A stretch of DNA of 64,000 bases, from NCBI GenBank assembly GCA_015057505.1, contig SVEG01000011.1, positions 1 to 64,000 on the forward strand, read 5' to 3'. Origin of the DNA: Lachnospiraceae bacterium (lineage in GTDB: Bacteria; Bacillota; Clostridia; Lachnospirales; Lachnospiraceae). The notes under the pieces are model-generated. The model did no database searches. It worked only from the letters and a program-made list of their open reading frames with translations, and was not told the origin of the DNA. Position 1 is the first letter of the stretch. The number at the start of each line of letters is the position of its first letter. A program made the position numbers and the translations under genes. Shown piece by piece: positions 1 through 8,674 of the stretch.

Positions 1-20
1 TCCTCTGCAGAGGAGGCCAA

Positions 21-581
21 ATGAATAATAATTTACACGGCATGTTTTTGGACATGCCTGAGACTAACCGTAAGCATAAGGATACGGTTTTTAGGAAGCT
101 TTTCAGTGATAAGGGAAGGCTTTTGGAGCAGTGTCAGCCGCTTAAGGAATATGCATTATATGTTGATAAGGTTCGTAAGTTTAATAAGACTATGCTTATT
201 AAGGAAGCAGTTATATGCGCTGTTGAGGAGTGCATTAAGGAAGGGATTCTTAAGGATTTCCTTATATCTCAGAAAAGGGAGGTTATTGCCATGAGTATAT
301 ATGAATATGATGAAGAGGCTGTTTTGGCGATGCTTGCGGAAGAGTATAGGGAAGATGGTATTGAGATTGGAAGGACCGAAGGAAGAGCAGAAGGAAAAGC
401 AGAAGGACTGGTTTCGATTATCCGCAGAATGCTTACAAAGGGCATGAGTTATGAAGAGATGGCAGATATATTGGATGAAGATATAACGGTGATAAGTAGG
501 ATAGCAGACAAGATTAATGAAGATTCGACTATTACGGATAGAGAGATTGTGGATGAATTGATTATTTGCGACAATGCGTAA
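21..581 (+). pseudogene. Rpn/PD-(D/E)XK transposase-family protein, internally deleted remnant
   Basis: The 186-residue reading frame opens with the usual start of Rpn-family (PD-(D/E)XK nuclease, putative transposase) proteins, KHKDTVFRKLFSDK at residues 18-31. It then jumps directly to the part that normally lies some 150 residues later (LKEYALYVDKVRKF, then EGILKDFLISQKREVI). The C-terminus has the typical EGRAEGKAEG-type charged repeat and a helix-turn-helix-like end. The nuclease core with its catalytic acidic residues and Lys is therefore missing, while the frame stays open. A good ribosome binding site (AGAGGAGG) sits just before the ATG. I read it as an in-frame deletion derivative that cannot be a nuclease; a small expressed protein is still possible. 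The deletion is inferred from memory of family members, not from an alignment. Confidence 0.6.
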
Positions 582-725
582 GTATATACGGATAATAAAT
601 GTTCTTTCGTCATTTTCCACCATTTCACACCACACTAATTGTGCGAATTTCACAAAAACAACAAAAAGTAAAAATAATTTCAAAAATGTCACGGAATTGT
701 AAGATTTGTGTGTTATGATGATTCT

Positions 726-992
726 TGTGGCAATCAATAATCTAAAGCAAATGATTCGTATTTATATGATGTGCCTGCTCCTATTCATGCTACGGAGTCG
801 GGACGGTCTTTGTGCAGACTTCCAACGGCCACGGAAGTGTACGCAAAGCAGGATCATATTGACGTATTACGGACTGTTCTGTATTGGAGGGAGATTACCT
901 GCTTTTGAGGCGGCTTACGTAACCACCCCTGCATAAGCACTCAGAGGCCAAAAGGAGAGATTTACAAAAGGAGTTGTAAATGTCTCTTTTTT
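726..992 (+). ncRNA. candidate structured noncoding RNA (class not recognised)
   Basis: No convincing gene lies between 582 and 1630. Within it, about 770-945 is visibly richer in G+C than its AT-rich surroundings and can fold. One example is a long hairpin at about 808-852, with arms starting CTTTGTGCAGACTTCC and ending in CGCAAAG. An extended -10 (TGTTATGAT, 711-719) lies upstream and a strong intrinsic terminator at 956-992 lies downstream. A transcript of roughly 200-270 nt with no ribosome binding site fits a noncoding RNA of 6S-like size. I could not match it to 6S, SRP RNA, RNase P, tmRNA or a known riboswitch by eye. The 76-codon frame here has no ribosome binding site. Confidence 0.35.
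956..992 (+). terminator. intrinsic terminator of the candidate ncRNA
   Basis: TTTACAA pairs with TTGTAAA around an AAGGAG loop, extended by AGAGA/TCTCT, and is followed by a run of T. It ends only 11 bases before palindrome copy A begins. Confidence 0.75.
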
Positions 993-1002
993 ATTTGCTT
1001 TA

Positions 1003-1556
1003 ATAACCTGCGCCGACGCTTTTTATATGCGCTTGGGCGGAATGCTCACAGAAGGCTCTGCCTGATATATCGGTTTTCGCAGACAACATGCAACCTTTAG
1101 AAAAACTTTGCTTTTTAAGCTTTCCGCCTAATTGTGCCGCACAGAGTTGTCTGAGTGGAATTGATTAGAAGTTCAATAGCTTGGAAATATGTAAATTATA
1201 TATGCAAAGGTTATAAGGCACGCTCTCGCTACGAAAAAAACCTAGCGCTACTAGGCTTGCGAGACGAAACTCTAATTTATTGGATATATAATTTGTTATA
1301 GTTTCGTCTCGCGAGCCAAGGAGCGAGGTTTTTTAAGTGCCTTTAACCTTTGCATATATAATTTACATATTTCCAAGCTACATGAACTTCTTCAATTCCA
1401 TGAGTTTAACGGAGCGGCACAAAATCAAAGGGCGGAAAGCAAAAAGCATTAGTTTTACTTAAGGTTGTAAATTGTTGCAAGAAAACCGATATATCAGGCA
1501 GAGCCTTCTGTGAGCATTCCGCCCAAGCGCATATAAAAAGCGTCGGCGCAGGTTAT
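1003..1556. repeat. long modular palindrome, copy A
   Basis: A 554 bp near-palindrome built in layers. Outer arms 1003-1078 and 1481-1556 are perfect reverse complements over 76 bp. Inside them are conserved blocks 1079-1176 and 1381-1480, shared with copies B and C and only partly complementary to each other. Next come perfect 36 bp inner arms, 1177-1212 and 1345-1380. The central hairpin 1213-1344 has stems AAAAAACCT/AGGTTTTTT and GGCTTGCGAGACGAAACT with its partner at about 1300-1318. Outer and inner arm sequences are not shared with the other copies. No protein is encoded. It sits between a terminator and the lepA promoter. It could be a large hairpin RNA, a bidirectional transcription barrier or a palindromic mobile element. 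Confidence 0.9.
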
Positions 1557-1563
1557 ATTTTAT

Positions 1564-1592
1564 TTGCAAAATATAGCATATTCGGTTAAAAT
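1564..1592 (+). promoter_or_regulatory. sigma-A type promoter of lepA
   Basis: TTGCAA, 17 bases, TAAAAT. It begins eight bases beyond the right edge of palindrome copy A, so lepA is transcribed independently of it. Confidence 0.6.
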
Positions 1593-1629
1593 AAGTTAGA
1601 TAGTGTTTATTTATAGGAGGACTCATAAC

Positions 1630-3444
1630 ATGGCGTCTATCGACCAGAGTAAAATACGTAATTTTTGCATCATAGCGCATATTGACCACGGTAAGTCAAC
1701 CTTGGCTGACAGAATCATTGAGAAGACAGGTTTGCTTACGGACCGTGAGATGCAGGCGCAGGTGCTTGATAATATGGATTTGGAGCGTGAGCGTGGTATC
1801 ACGATTAAAGCGCAGACTGTAAGAACTATTTATAAAGCGAAGGATGGCGAGGAGTATGTTTTTAATCTTATCGATACTCCCGGCCATGTGGATTTTAATT
1901 ATGAGGTGTCGAGAAGCCTTGCGGCATGTGAGGGTGCGGTACTTGTAGTTGATGCGGCTCAGGGTATTGAGGCACAGACACTTGCTAATGTGTATCTTGC
2001 GCTTGATCATGACCTCGAGGTATTTCCGGTAATCAATAAGATTGATTTGCCGAGTGCTGAGCCGGACAGAGTTGTTGCGGAGATAGAGGATGTAATCGGT
2101 ATCGAGGCAGAGGATGCGCCGAGAATTTCTGCTAAGACAGGCCTTAATATTGAGGATGTACTTGAGGCTATAGTTGCGAAGGTTCCTGCACCGAAAGGTG
2201 ACCCTAATGCGCCGCTTCAGGCATTGATTTTTGACTCGGTTTATGATTCATATAAAGGCGTAATTGTATTTTTCAGAGTCAAAGAAGGTACAATTAAAAA
2301 GGGTATGAAGGTTCGTATGATGGCGACAGGTGCCACGGCGGACGTTGTTGAGGTAGGATATTTCGGAGCGGGACAGTTTATTCCGTGTGATGAACTCAGT
2401 GCCGGTATGGTTGGATATTTTACGGCAAGTATTAAGAATGTTAAGGATACTGCAGTCGGTGATACTATTACGGGCGTTGCTAATCCTTGTAAAGAAGCTC
2501 TTCCGGGATATAAGAAGGCTAACCCCATGGTATACTGCGGTATGTATCCTGCAGACGGTGCGAAGTATCCCGATCTTAGGGATGCTTTGGAAAAGTTACA
2601 GCTTAATGATGCATCACTTTATTATGAGCCGGAGACTTCGGTTGCTTTGGGATTTGGTTTTCGTTGCGGTTTCTTAGGACTTTTACATCTTGAGATTATC
2701 CAGGAGAGACTTGAAAGAGAATATAACCTTGATCTTGTAACGACCGCACCAAGCGTTATTTACAGGGTTCATAAGCTAGACGGAGAGGTTATCGATTTGA
2801 CTAATCCGACGAATCTTCCTGACCCGACAGAGATTGACTATATGGAGGAGCCGATGGTTACTGCGGAGATTATGGTAACGACTGAATTTATCGGCCCGAT
2901 TATGGAGCTTTGTCAGGAGCGAAGAGGTATTTATCTTGGCATGGAATATATGGAGACAACGAGAGCACTGCTCAAATATGAGTTGCCGCTCAATGAGATA
3001 ATTTATGACTTTTTTGACGCACTCAAATCACGCTCAAGAGGCTATGCTTCTTTCGATTATGATTTGAAGGGCTATGTTAAATCAGACCTTGTTAAGCTTG
3101 ATATTCTCATTAACCGTGAGGAAGTGGACGCACTTTCGTTTATCGTATTCAGCGGAACAGCTTATGAGCGAGGAAGAAAGATGTGTGAGAAGCTTAAAGG
3201 AGAGATTCCGAGACATCTTTTTGAGATTCCGATTCAGGCAGCAGTCGGTAGCAAGGTTATTGCCCGTGAGACTGTAAAGGCAGTCCGTAAGGACGTTTTG
3301 GCGAAGTGTTACGGCGGTGATATCACACGTAAGAAGAAGCTTCTTGAGAAACAGAAGGAAGGTAAGAAGCGTATGAGACAGATTGGTAACGTGGAGATAC
3401 CACAGCAGGCATTTATGAGTGTATTGAAGTTGGACGAGGACTAA
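1630..3444 (+). CDS. lepA: elongation factor 4 (LepA), ribosome back-translocating GTPase
   Basis: A 604-residue translational GTPase that acts on stalled or mis-translocated ribosomes. The G1 loop is AHIDHGKST near residues 16-24, the switch region contains [13 protein letters not shown]3 is DTPGHVDF and G4 is NKIDL. EF-G-like domains III and V and the LepA-specific C-terminal domain follow; full length is normal for the family. The start is the ATG at 1630 because TAGGAGG lies just before it; the frame is open further upstream but without a ribosome binding site. The stop codon TAA overlaps the ATG of hemW by one base, so the two are translationally coupled. lepA-hemW is a common Firmicute gene pair. 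Confidence 0.97.
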   Translation: MASIDQSKIRNFCIIAHIDHGKSTLADRIIEKTGLLTDREMQAQVLDNMDLERERGITIKAQTVRTIYKAKDGEEYVFNLIDTPGHVDFNYEVSRSLAACEGAVLVVDAAQGIEAQTLANVYLALDHDLEVFPVINKIDLPSAEPDRVVAEIEDVIGIEAEDAPRISAKTGLNIEDVLEAIVAKVPAPKGDPNAPLQALIFDSVYDSYKGVIVFFRVKEGTIKKGMKVRMMATGATADVVEVGYFGAGQFIPCDELSAGMVGYFTASIKNVKDTAVGDTITGVANPCKEALPGYKKANPMVYCGMYPADGAKYPDLRDALEKLQLNDASLYYEPETSVALGFGFRCGFLGLLHLEIIQERLEREYNLDLVTTAPSVIYRVHKLDGEVIDLTNPTNLPDPTEIDYMEEPMVTAEIMVTTEFIGPIMELCQERRGIYLGMEYMETTRALLKYELPLNEIIYDFFDALKSRSRGYASFDYDLKGYVKSDLVKLDILINREEVDALSFIVFSGTAYERGRKMCEKLKGEIPRHLFEIPIQAAVGSKVIARETVKAVRKDVLAKCYGGDITRKKKLLEKQKEGKKRMRQIGNVEIPQQAFMSVLKLDED

Positions 3445-4595
3445 TGAAAAAAGACACTTTGGGAATTTATATTCATATACCTTTTTGTGTGCGTAAATGT
3501 GCGTATTGTGATTTCTTGTCGGCTCCGCCTGCGAGTGCAGGGGCGATACAGGAGTATGTTGATGCCTTGTGCCGTGAAATCGCTATAAAAAGTGAGATTT
3601 ATGCTACAAATAACAACAAAGCGACGATTGTGGACACCGTTTTTTTTGGCGGCGGCACGCCGTCGCTTCTTGCGACTGAGGATTTGGGCAGGATTCTTTG
3701 CACGCTTCGCAGATATTTTACAATTGCCGAAGATGCGGAGATAACGGTGGAATGTAATCCTGATACAGTCGATTTGGAGAAACTTAAGTTTTATAAGGAA
3801 CAGGGCGTTAACCGAATAAGTTTTGGTTTGCAATCTGCATGTAACGAGGAGCTTAAGATGCTTGGCAGGATTCACAGCTATGAGAAGTTTCTTGAAAGCT
3901 TCGATGCAGCAAGAAAAGCAGGTTTTACGAACATTAATGTTGACCTTATTTCAGCGATTCCGGGCCAAAAGCCGGAGGGCTGGGAGAGGAGCCTTAGGAA
4001 GGTGGCAGAACTTGCGCCCGAGCATATTTCTGCATACAGCTTGATTCTTGAAGAAGGGACAAAGCTTTTTGAGGAGCAGGATAACTATACATTCCCAACG
4101 GAGGACGAGGACGCCAAGATGTATGAGGCCACGGAGTCGATTCTTCGGGAGTATGGATATAAGCGCTATGAGATATCCAATTACGCAAAAGAAGGTTTTG
4201 AAAGTTGTCATAACAACAGATATTGGAAGAGAGAAGAATATCTCGGTTTTGGTGTGGGAGCGGCTTCTTTTGTGGATAATGTGCGCTTTACGAATATAAG
4301 TGATGAGGATAAGTATTGTGAGTTCTTTACGGAAGAACAAGAGACACTAACACCTTCAGAGAGCATGGCTGAGTTTTTCTATCTCGGACTTCGCCGAATG
4401 GAGGGCGTATATTTTGTGGATTTTGAAAAGGAATTTGGGACATCTCCCTTGGATATTTACGGAGATGTTATAAGTAAGCTTGTCTTGCAGGGACTTCTTG
4501 AATATATAGAGACTTTAGACGGTAAGAATATCGGTGTAAGGCTTACTAAGGAAGGGATTTTCTTAAGTAACAGGGTGTTTGTGGAATTTGTATAG
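3444..4595 (+). CDS. hemW: radical SAM protein HemW (oxygen-independent coproporphyrinogen oxidase-like, heme chaperone)
   Basis: 383 residues. The radical SAM [4Fe-4S] ligands are C15, C19 and C22 in the motif HIPFCVRKCAYCDF, followed by FFGGGTPSLL (SAM binding) and a HemN C-terminal domain. The single CX3CX2C without the extra cysteine of true HemN favours HemW, a heme-trafficking protein, rather than a coproporphyrinogen dehydrogenase. It lies downstream of lepA with a one-base overlap, a widespread arrangement. Automatic annotation often calls such proteins HemN or YggW. Confidence 0.9.
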   Translation: MKKDTLGIYIHIPFCVRKCAYCDFLSAPPASAGAIQEYVDALCREIAIKSEIYATNNNKATIVDTVFFGGGTPSLLATEDLGRILCTLRRYFTIAEDAEITVECNPDTVDLEKLKFYKEQGVNRISFGLQSACNEELKMLGRIHSYEKFLESFDAARKAGFTNINVDLISAIPGQKPEGWERSLRKVAELAPEHISAYSLILEEGTKLFEEQDNYTFPTEDEDAKMYEATESILREYGYKRYEISNYAKEGFESCHNNRYWKREEYLGFGVGAASFVDNVRFTNISDEDKYCEFFTEEQETLTPSESMAEFFYLGLRRMEGVYFVDFEKEFGTSPLDIYGDVISKLVLQGLLEYIETLDGKNIGVRLTKEGIFLSNRVFVEFV

Positions 4596-4609
4596 TGCGT
4601 GAGGTGCTT

Positions 4610-5371
4610 ATGGAGCAGAGTATAACTAAGAAAAACAGAATCAACTGGATTGACAATGCAAGAGGAGTATCTCTTGTAAGCATGATACTTTATCATTTTA
4701 TGTTTGATCTGGTATATATTTTTGGGGTTAATATCGGTTGGTACAGAGGAACGCCGGGGTATTACTGGCAGCAGTCGATTTGTATTACGTTTATTTTCCT
4801 TTCGGGCATCTCATGCGCTTTTGGCAGAAATAATGTTAAAAGAGGCGCGATAATATTTGCGTTCGGAATGCTAATGACCTTGGGAACATGGGTTGCACTT
4901 CCGAGTCAGCTTATTAAGTTTGGAATTCTTCATTTCCTGGGACTTGTAAGAATAGTGTTTGGACTTTTAGAGAAACCACTTAAGAAGATAAAGCCGGAGA
5001 TAGGATTTGCGGTGTTTATTCTTTTATTTCTTATGACCAAGACTGTTCCGGAAGGGTATCTGGGCATCGGTGATATAAGACTTTTTGAGCTTCCCGATGT
5101 GCTGTATTCGTCGAAGCTTTTGTTCCCGCTTGGTTTCCCGCATGCAAGTTTTTGGTCGGGCGATTATTTCCCGATGATACCATGGTCGTTTTTGTTCCTT
5201 TCGGGTTTTTATTTTTGGGGAATTCTTGTTAAGCTTGGTAAAAAAGGTGAGCACTTTAAGGCATGGCCGGTATTCAATATGCTTGGGAGAAATTCACTTT
5301 TTATTTATGTGATACATCAGCCGATTTGTTACGGGCTACTGCTTTTGTTGGACTTTTTTTCGGTACTGTAA
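4610..5371 (+). CDS. DUF1624/HGSNAT-like integral membrane acetyltransferase family protein
   Basis: About 253 residues with roughly seven membrane helices. The family signature is near the N-terminus: INWIDNARGVSLVSMILYHF, with the conserved D/R and the His that is catalytic in heparan-alpha-glucosaminide N-acetyltransferase. The bacterial substrate of the DUF1624 group is not established; cell-envelope sugar acetylation is a guess. The ATG at 4610 has GAGGTG three to four bases upstream. A GTG at 4595 overlapping the hemW stop is the alternative start. It forms the third gene of the lepA-hemW transcript. Confidence 0.75.
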   Translation: MEQSITKKNRINWIDNARGVSLVSMILYHFMFDLVYIFGVNIGWYRGTPGYYWQQSICITFIFLSGISCAFGRNNVKRGAIIFAFGMLMTLGTWVALPSQLIKFGILHFLGLVRIVFGLLEKPLKKIKPEIGFAVFILLFLMTKTVPEGYLGIGDIRLFELPDVLYSSKLLFPLGFPHASFWSGDYFPMIPWSFLFLSGFYFWGILVKLGKKGEHFKAWPVFNMLGRNSLFIYVIHQPICYGLLLLLDFFSVL

Positions 5372-5452
5372 TTAGTACTTAATGCACGGATTGACAGAGG
5401 TGTCGGTGCGAATATATAATTGTTTTTATAATGACAGAAAAGAGTTGATTTT

Positions 5453-6100
5453 ATGAAATATGCGAAATATTTTGACCATACAATACTTAGTCCCGAGGCT
5501 TCGGCGGCAGAGGTTGACCGCATATGTGACGAGGCGCTTGCCAATGATTTTGCGTCCGTATGTGTTAATCAGTACCGCACGGCGCAGGTTGCTGAGAGAC
5601 TTAAGGGTACAGACGTGCTTACATGTACGGTTGTAGGTTTTCCTCTCGGAGCGGTTGCGACTGAGGTTAAGGTTTTTGAGACGGAATGTGCAATCAGGGA
5701 CGGGGCGCAGGAGATAGATATGGTGCTTAATGTGGGTGCCATGAAGGATAAGGATTATGATTATGTGCTTGCAGATATCGCGGCTGTTAAGAAGGCTTGC
5801 GGTGACAAGGCAGAGCTTAAGGTGATTATCGAGACTTGTCTTCTTGATGATGAGGAGAAGAAAAAGGCGTGTGAGCTTGCAGTCCTTGCAAAGGCTGACT
5901 TTGTTAAAACATCAACCGGCTTCTCGAAAGGCGGAGCGGTTGCGGAAGATGTGGCACTTATGAAAAATGTTGTTGCCGGCAGGGCAAAGGTTAAGGCCTC
6001 AGGCGGAATCAGGGATTATGAGACGGCACAAAAAATGATTGCCGCAGGTGCTGATCGTCTCGGAACCAGCAAAACCCTGGCAATCATTAGTGAAGCGTAA
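5453..6100 (+). CDS. deoC: deoxyribose-phosphate aldolase
   Basis: 215 residues, a class I aldolase that splits 2-deoxyribose 5-phosphate into acetaldehyde and glyceraldehyde 3-phosphate in deoxynucleoside salvage. The Schiff-base lysine is K152 in FVKTSTGF, the second lysine is K181 in VKASGGIR, and the helper Asp is in IDMVLNVG (89). Length and motifs are complete. AAGAGTTGATTTT before the ATG gives only a weak ribosome binding site. No other deo gene is adjacent; it follows the DUF1624 gene after 81 bases and may share its transcript. Confidence 0.95.
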   Translation: MKYAKYFDHTILSPEASAAEVDRICDEALANDFASVCVNQYRTAQVAERLKGTDVLTCTVVGFPLGAVATEVKVFETECAIRDGAQEIDMVLNVGAMKDKDYDYVLADIAAVKKACGDKAELKVIIETCLLDDEEKKKACELAVLAKADFVKTSTGFSKGGAVAEDVALMKNVVAGRAKVKASGGIRDYETAQKMIAAGADRLGTSKTLAIISEA

Positions 6101-6313
6101 TTAATCTTCTTTTTGTTTCTTATCGCGCATGTGGCGGTAAGTAAGAATGTAGGCATATATCATTATGGGTACAACCACGCATAAGAACAATGCAGCTTTG
6201 AAATAAGACTTATCTGCTGTCGGGTCGACAAAGGCAAGTACAAGTGTTGTAATAAAAAGTGCGATTAAAAGCACTATACCGATTATGGCAAAGATTCGTT
6301 TTGATAATTTCAT
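6101..6313 (-). CDS. small two-helix membrane protein, unknown function
   Basis: 70 residues with hydrophobic helices at about 8-27 and 38-58 and a charged tail ending KKQKED. The Shine-Dalgarno AAGGAG lies eight bases before the ATG, and a textbook promoter (6342-6370) stands upstream on the same strand, so it is very likely a real gene. It converges on deoC with no gap between the two stop codons. I recognise no family. Confidence 0.7.
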   Translation of the reverse strand: MKLSKRIFAIIGIVLLIALFITTLVLAFVDPTADKSYFKAALFLCVVVPIMIYAYILTYRHMRDKKQKED

Positions 6314-6341
6314 AAGTGTTCTCCTTGTTGCTTTTGCGTAT

Positions 6342-6370
6342 ATTATACAGGAATATTCTTTTATTTACAA
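6342..6370 (-). promoter_or_regulatory. sigma-A type promoter for the small membrane protein
   Basis: On the minus strand: TTGTAA, 17 bases, TATAAT. It is divergent from the LRR lipoprotein gene. Confidence 0.65.
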
Positions 6371-6416
6371 TAGAAGAATGTCTACGGGGTAAACGGCGTG
6401 TGCGCCGGAAAGGAAT

Positions 6417-7448
6417 ATGAATATGAGAAAGATTAGAAAAATAGTGTTGCTTATGGGCATGATGCTCCTTATTGGAATGTGTGCGTGTAATAAGCAGGAT
6501 GAAGGTGGTAATACCGATAACGGCGAGACTGCAGAAAACGGCGAGAATATAACTACAACCATCTCGGATGTTGAGATTGATGTGGATGTAGTTCCTACAG
6601 GTACTTTTATTGAGGAACCCGAGGAAACCACACCGGAGGAGACTACTCCGGCACCGTCTTCAGATGATACTTTTAAATATTTGGTGGAGGAAGCAGGCGT
6701 TGTAATTGTAGGCCTTTCGGAAGGTACGGTTGCAGAGGAGATTATTATTCCGGCAACAATAGAGGATATTACAGTTGTTAAAATTGCTGACGAAGCCTTC
6801 AGACATAACGGCAACTTGAAAAGTATCGTTTTGCCGGAGGGAATGCTTGAGATAGGAGCAAGAGCTTTTGATGACTGTAGTGCGTTAGAGTCCGTAACCT
6901 TTTCCGATACGGTTACACATATAGGTAACGGAGCATTTTCAAAATGTAAGGCGCTTACGGAGATTTCTCTGCCGGACAGTATCAATTCGATAGGAAACTC
7001 GGCATTTGCAGATTGCGGTGCGCTGGAAAAAGTTATACTTAACGATGGGCTTTTAACGGTCGGTGCATATGCTTTTTCGAGATGCACGTCGCTTACGGAG
7101 ATAGTGATTCCGGATACGGTAAGTACACTTGGAAGTTGTGCCTTTTACCACTGCGAAGCCCTTGAGTCGGTTGAAGTTTCAAGGCAGTTAATAACAATTG
7201 AATTCGGCACTTTTATGTATTGTAAGCTTTTAAAGAAGATAAGTCTGCCTGACAGTGTAGAAGTTATAGAGCACAAAGCTTTTGCAGAGTGTATTAATTT
7301 AAAAGAAGCTTATATAACTGATGTAGTTTACTTTATGGAAAAGGATGTGTTTGAGGGGTGTACGCTTGTCACAATAATGACACCTGATGAAGCTTATGCT
7401 GCAAACTGGGCTAAAGAGCACGGTGTGAGGCAGAAGAATTATTATTAA
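6417..7448 (+). CDS. leucine-rich repeat (BspA/LRR_5-type) surface lipoprotein
   Basis: 343 residues. A lipoprotein signal peptide ends in MCAC (likely lipidated C24). It is followed by an acidic Thr/Pro-rich spacer to about residue 85 and then about eight degenerate 23-residue repeats of the LRR_5/BspA kind, with the recurring pattern I-x-x-x-A-F-x-x-C-x-x-L. Such proteins sit on the outer face of the membrane and usually bind host or partner surfaces; the ligand is unknown. Start choice: GGAAAGGA lies upstream of the ATG at 6417. It stands alone, divergent from the 70-residue protein. Confidence 0.85.
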   Translation: MNMRKIRKIVLLMGMMLLIGMCACNKQDEGGNTDNGETAENGENITTTISDVEIDVDVVPTGTFIEEPEETTPEETTPAPSSDDTFKYLVEEAGVVIVGLSEGTVAEEIIIPATIEDITVVKIADEAFRHNGNLKSIVLPEGMLEIGARAFDDCSALESVTFSDTVTHIGNGAFSKCKALTEISLPDSINSIGNSAFADCGALEKVILNDGLLTVGAYAFSRCTSLTEIVIPDTVSTLGSCAFYHCEALESVEVSRQLITIEFGTFMYCKLLKKISLPDSVEVIEHKAFAECINLKEAYITDVVYFMEKDVFEGCTLVTIMTPDEAYAANWAKEHGVRQKNYY

Positions 7449-7758
7449 ACGTGACGCTGAAGAATATCACAGTTTATATAAAATGTAAAACTCTGTGAGG
7501 CAACGGCTTGTATTATTTTGTCGGCTGTGGTATATTAAATAGGCTGACAGTCCAAATTTATGATAAGATAAAGAGCCTGCAGCAATGCCACAGGCTCTTT
7601 TCTAAAAAGGGGAGGATAAGTATTTATCTTTTCTTTTGTTAAGTTAATGGAGCATTATGCGATATAATCCGAATGAATATGAGGCTTCATTACGGATTAA
7701 TCATAGTATTTACTTGTTTTTAAGTATTATTCATCAATTGTAAAGGAAGGCTTATATT
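7449..7758. other. intergenic region with a possible short RNA unit
   Basis: There is no open frame. A promoter-like pair TTGTAT, 17 bases, TATATT (about 7509-7537) is followed some 35 bases later by a strong terminator hairpin (7570-7603). The unit would encode a transcript of about 55-60 nt. A second small hairpin (CACAGTTT/AAACTCTGTG, about 7468-7498) lies just before it. The rest up to 7758 is AT-rich and carries the promoter and ribosome binding site of the next gene. Confidence 0.35.
7570..7603 (+). terminator. intrinsic terminator
   Basis: AAAGAGCCTG pairs with CAGGCTCTTT around a ten-base loop. It is followed by only a short T run (TTTTCT), and the A-rich 5' side could let it work in both directions. 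Confidence 0.7.
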
Positions 7759-8262
7759 ATGACTTTATTAGAGAAGTGGAGAGAGATGGCTTACAGCAGT
7801 GAGCAGGATGAGAGAGAAAGCGCAAAGTTTTGGAACAACTATTTTATTATTGAGCAGGGAATTTATGAGAAGATTCTTGCCAATCCCGATGAAGTAGTAG
7901 AGGGAACTGTTGCTGAACTTGCGAAGAAGTTTGAGTGTGAACTTGATATTATGGTTGGTTTCCTTGACGGTATTAACGATAGTCTTGTTAACCCCAATCC
8001 TATCGAGGAGATGGATGAGAAGACAAAGGTTAACCTTGGTTTTGACAAAGAGAAGCTTTATTATAACATGGTTGCCGCAAAGGCAGAATGGCTTTATAAC
8101 TTGCCGCAGTGGGATGATCTTCTTACTGCTGATAGAAGAAAAGAACTTTACAAGGAACAGAAGTCTTCCGGTACGGTGGTTAAGGCAGATAAGGTATACC
8201 CTAACGATCCCTGCCCGTGCGGTTCAGGCAAGAAGTACAAAAAATGCTGTGGTAAGAACTAA
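7759..8262 (+). CDS. SEC-C motif (YecA-like) protein
   Basis: 167 residues. The last 20 form a SEC-C zinc-binding motif, [18 protein letters not shown], the same module found at the C-terminus of SecA. The helical N-terminal 145 residues resemble small uncharacterised Firmicute proteins. In SecA the module contacts SecB and ribosomes; here the role is unknown. AGGAAGG precedes the ATG. The next gene, csp, has its own promoter beginning six bases after the stop. Confidence 0.8.
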   Translation: MTLLEKWREMAYSSEQDERESAKFWNNYFIIEQGIYEKILANPDEVVEGTVAELAKKFECELDIMVGFLDGINDSLVNPNPIEEMDEKTKVNLGFDKEKLYYNMVAAKAEWLYNLPQWDDLLTADRRKELYKEQKSSGTVVKADKVYPNDPCPCGSGKKYKKCCGKN

Positions 8263-8267
8263 TATAT

Positions 8268-8296
8268 TTGACTTTTACATGGCGCTGTGCTATGCT
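8268..8296 (+). promoter_or_regulatory. sigma-A type promoter of the cold-shock gene
   Basis: TTGACT, 17 bases, TATGCT, immediately after the preceding stop codon. Predicted transcripts start near 8303, giving a 5' leader of about 45 nt. Confidence 0.6.
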
Positions 8297-8302
8297 TGAA
8301 AA

Positions 8303-8325
8303 GGTTGCAGCAGATGCTGCAAACC
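8303..8325 (+). promoter_or_regulatory. hairpin in the cold-shock mRNA leader
   Basis: TTGCAGC and GCTGCAA form a perfect seven-base stem with an AGAT loop at the predicted 5' end of the csp transcript. It is followed by a T-run that leads straight into the GGAGGT ribosome binding site. It could act in leader-based cold control or be a remnant terminator of the upstream gene; I cannot tell which. Confidence 0.4.
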
Positions 8326-8347
8326 CACATTTTTTGGAGGTATTGCA

Positions 8348-8551
8348 ATGAGCAAAGGTACAGTTAAGTGGTTTAACAACCAAAAAGGTTACGGATTTAT
8401 TTCCGACGCAGAAGGAAAGGACATTTTCGTTCACTATTCAGGTTTGAATATGGAAGGATATAAGTCTCTTGAAGAAGGTCAGGAAGTTGAATTCGAAGTT
8501 ATCAACGGTGAAAAAGGACCTCAGGCAACTAACGTAACCAAATTAGCATAA
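8348..8551 (+). CDS. csp: cold-shock protein, CspA family
   Basis: 67 residues, a single OB-fold that binds single-stranded RNA and DNA and melts RNA structure. RNP1 is KGYGFI (residues 13-18), RNP2 is DIFVH (25-29), and the N-terminal GTVKWFN is diagnostic. TTTGGAGGT lies eight bases before the ATG. It has its own promoter, a hairpin leader and a strong terminator at 8641-8674. The paralogue letter (cspA, B, C, D) cannot be assigned. Confidence 0.95.
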   Translation: MSKGTVKWFNNQKGYGFISDAEGKDIFVHYSGLNMEGYKSLEEGQEVEFEVINGEKGPQATNVTKLA

Positions 8552-8640
8552 TCGTAGTATTTGATATTGTGCCTTTTCATTAATATAGAATTTCGGTTTT
8601 TATTATGAAGTAAGCATTAATTATTGAAACAGATTATCAA

Positions 8641-8674
8641 AAAGGGCTATCGCAATCGGCGGTAGCCCTTTTTT
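8641..8674. terminator. bidirectional terminator between csp and the minus-strand gene
   Basis: AAAGGGCTATCGC pairs with GCGGTAGCCCTTT with one G-T pair and is followed by TTT. The A-run on the left makes it work for the convergent gene as well. Confidence 0.8.

Noticed and set aside
808-856. Resemblance of ACGCAAAGC at 840-850 to the c-di-GMP (GEMM) riboswitch
   Set aside because: The partner GGCAAACC segment and the GAAA tetraloop receptor arrangement are missing, and no gene follows in riboswitch position.
706-936. 76-codon frame upstream of palindrome A
   Set aside because: No ribosome binding site, no family resemblance, and it lies in the foldable G+C-rich island better explained as a noncoding RNA.
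1003-1556. Palindrome as a retron or group II intron
   Set aside because: No reverse transcriptase gene is near any of the three copies, and no domain V-like or branched-RNA landmarks are visible.
6365-7087. 240-residue minus-strand frame over the LRR gene
   Set aside because: Antisense shadow; the + strand has a signal peptide, repeats and ribosome binding site.
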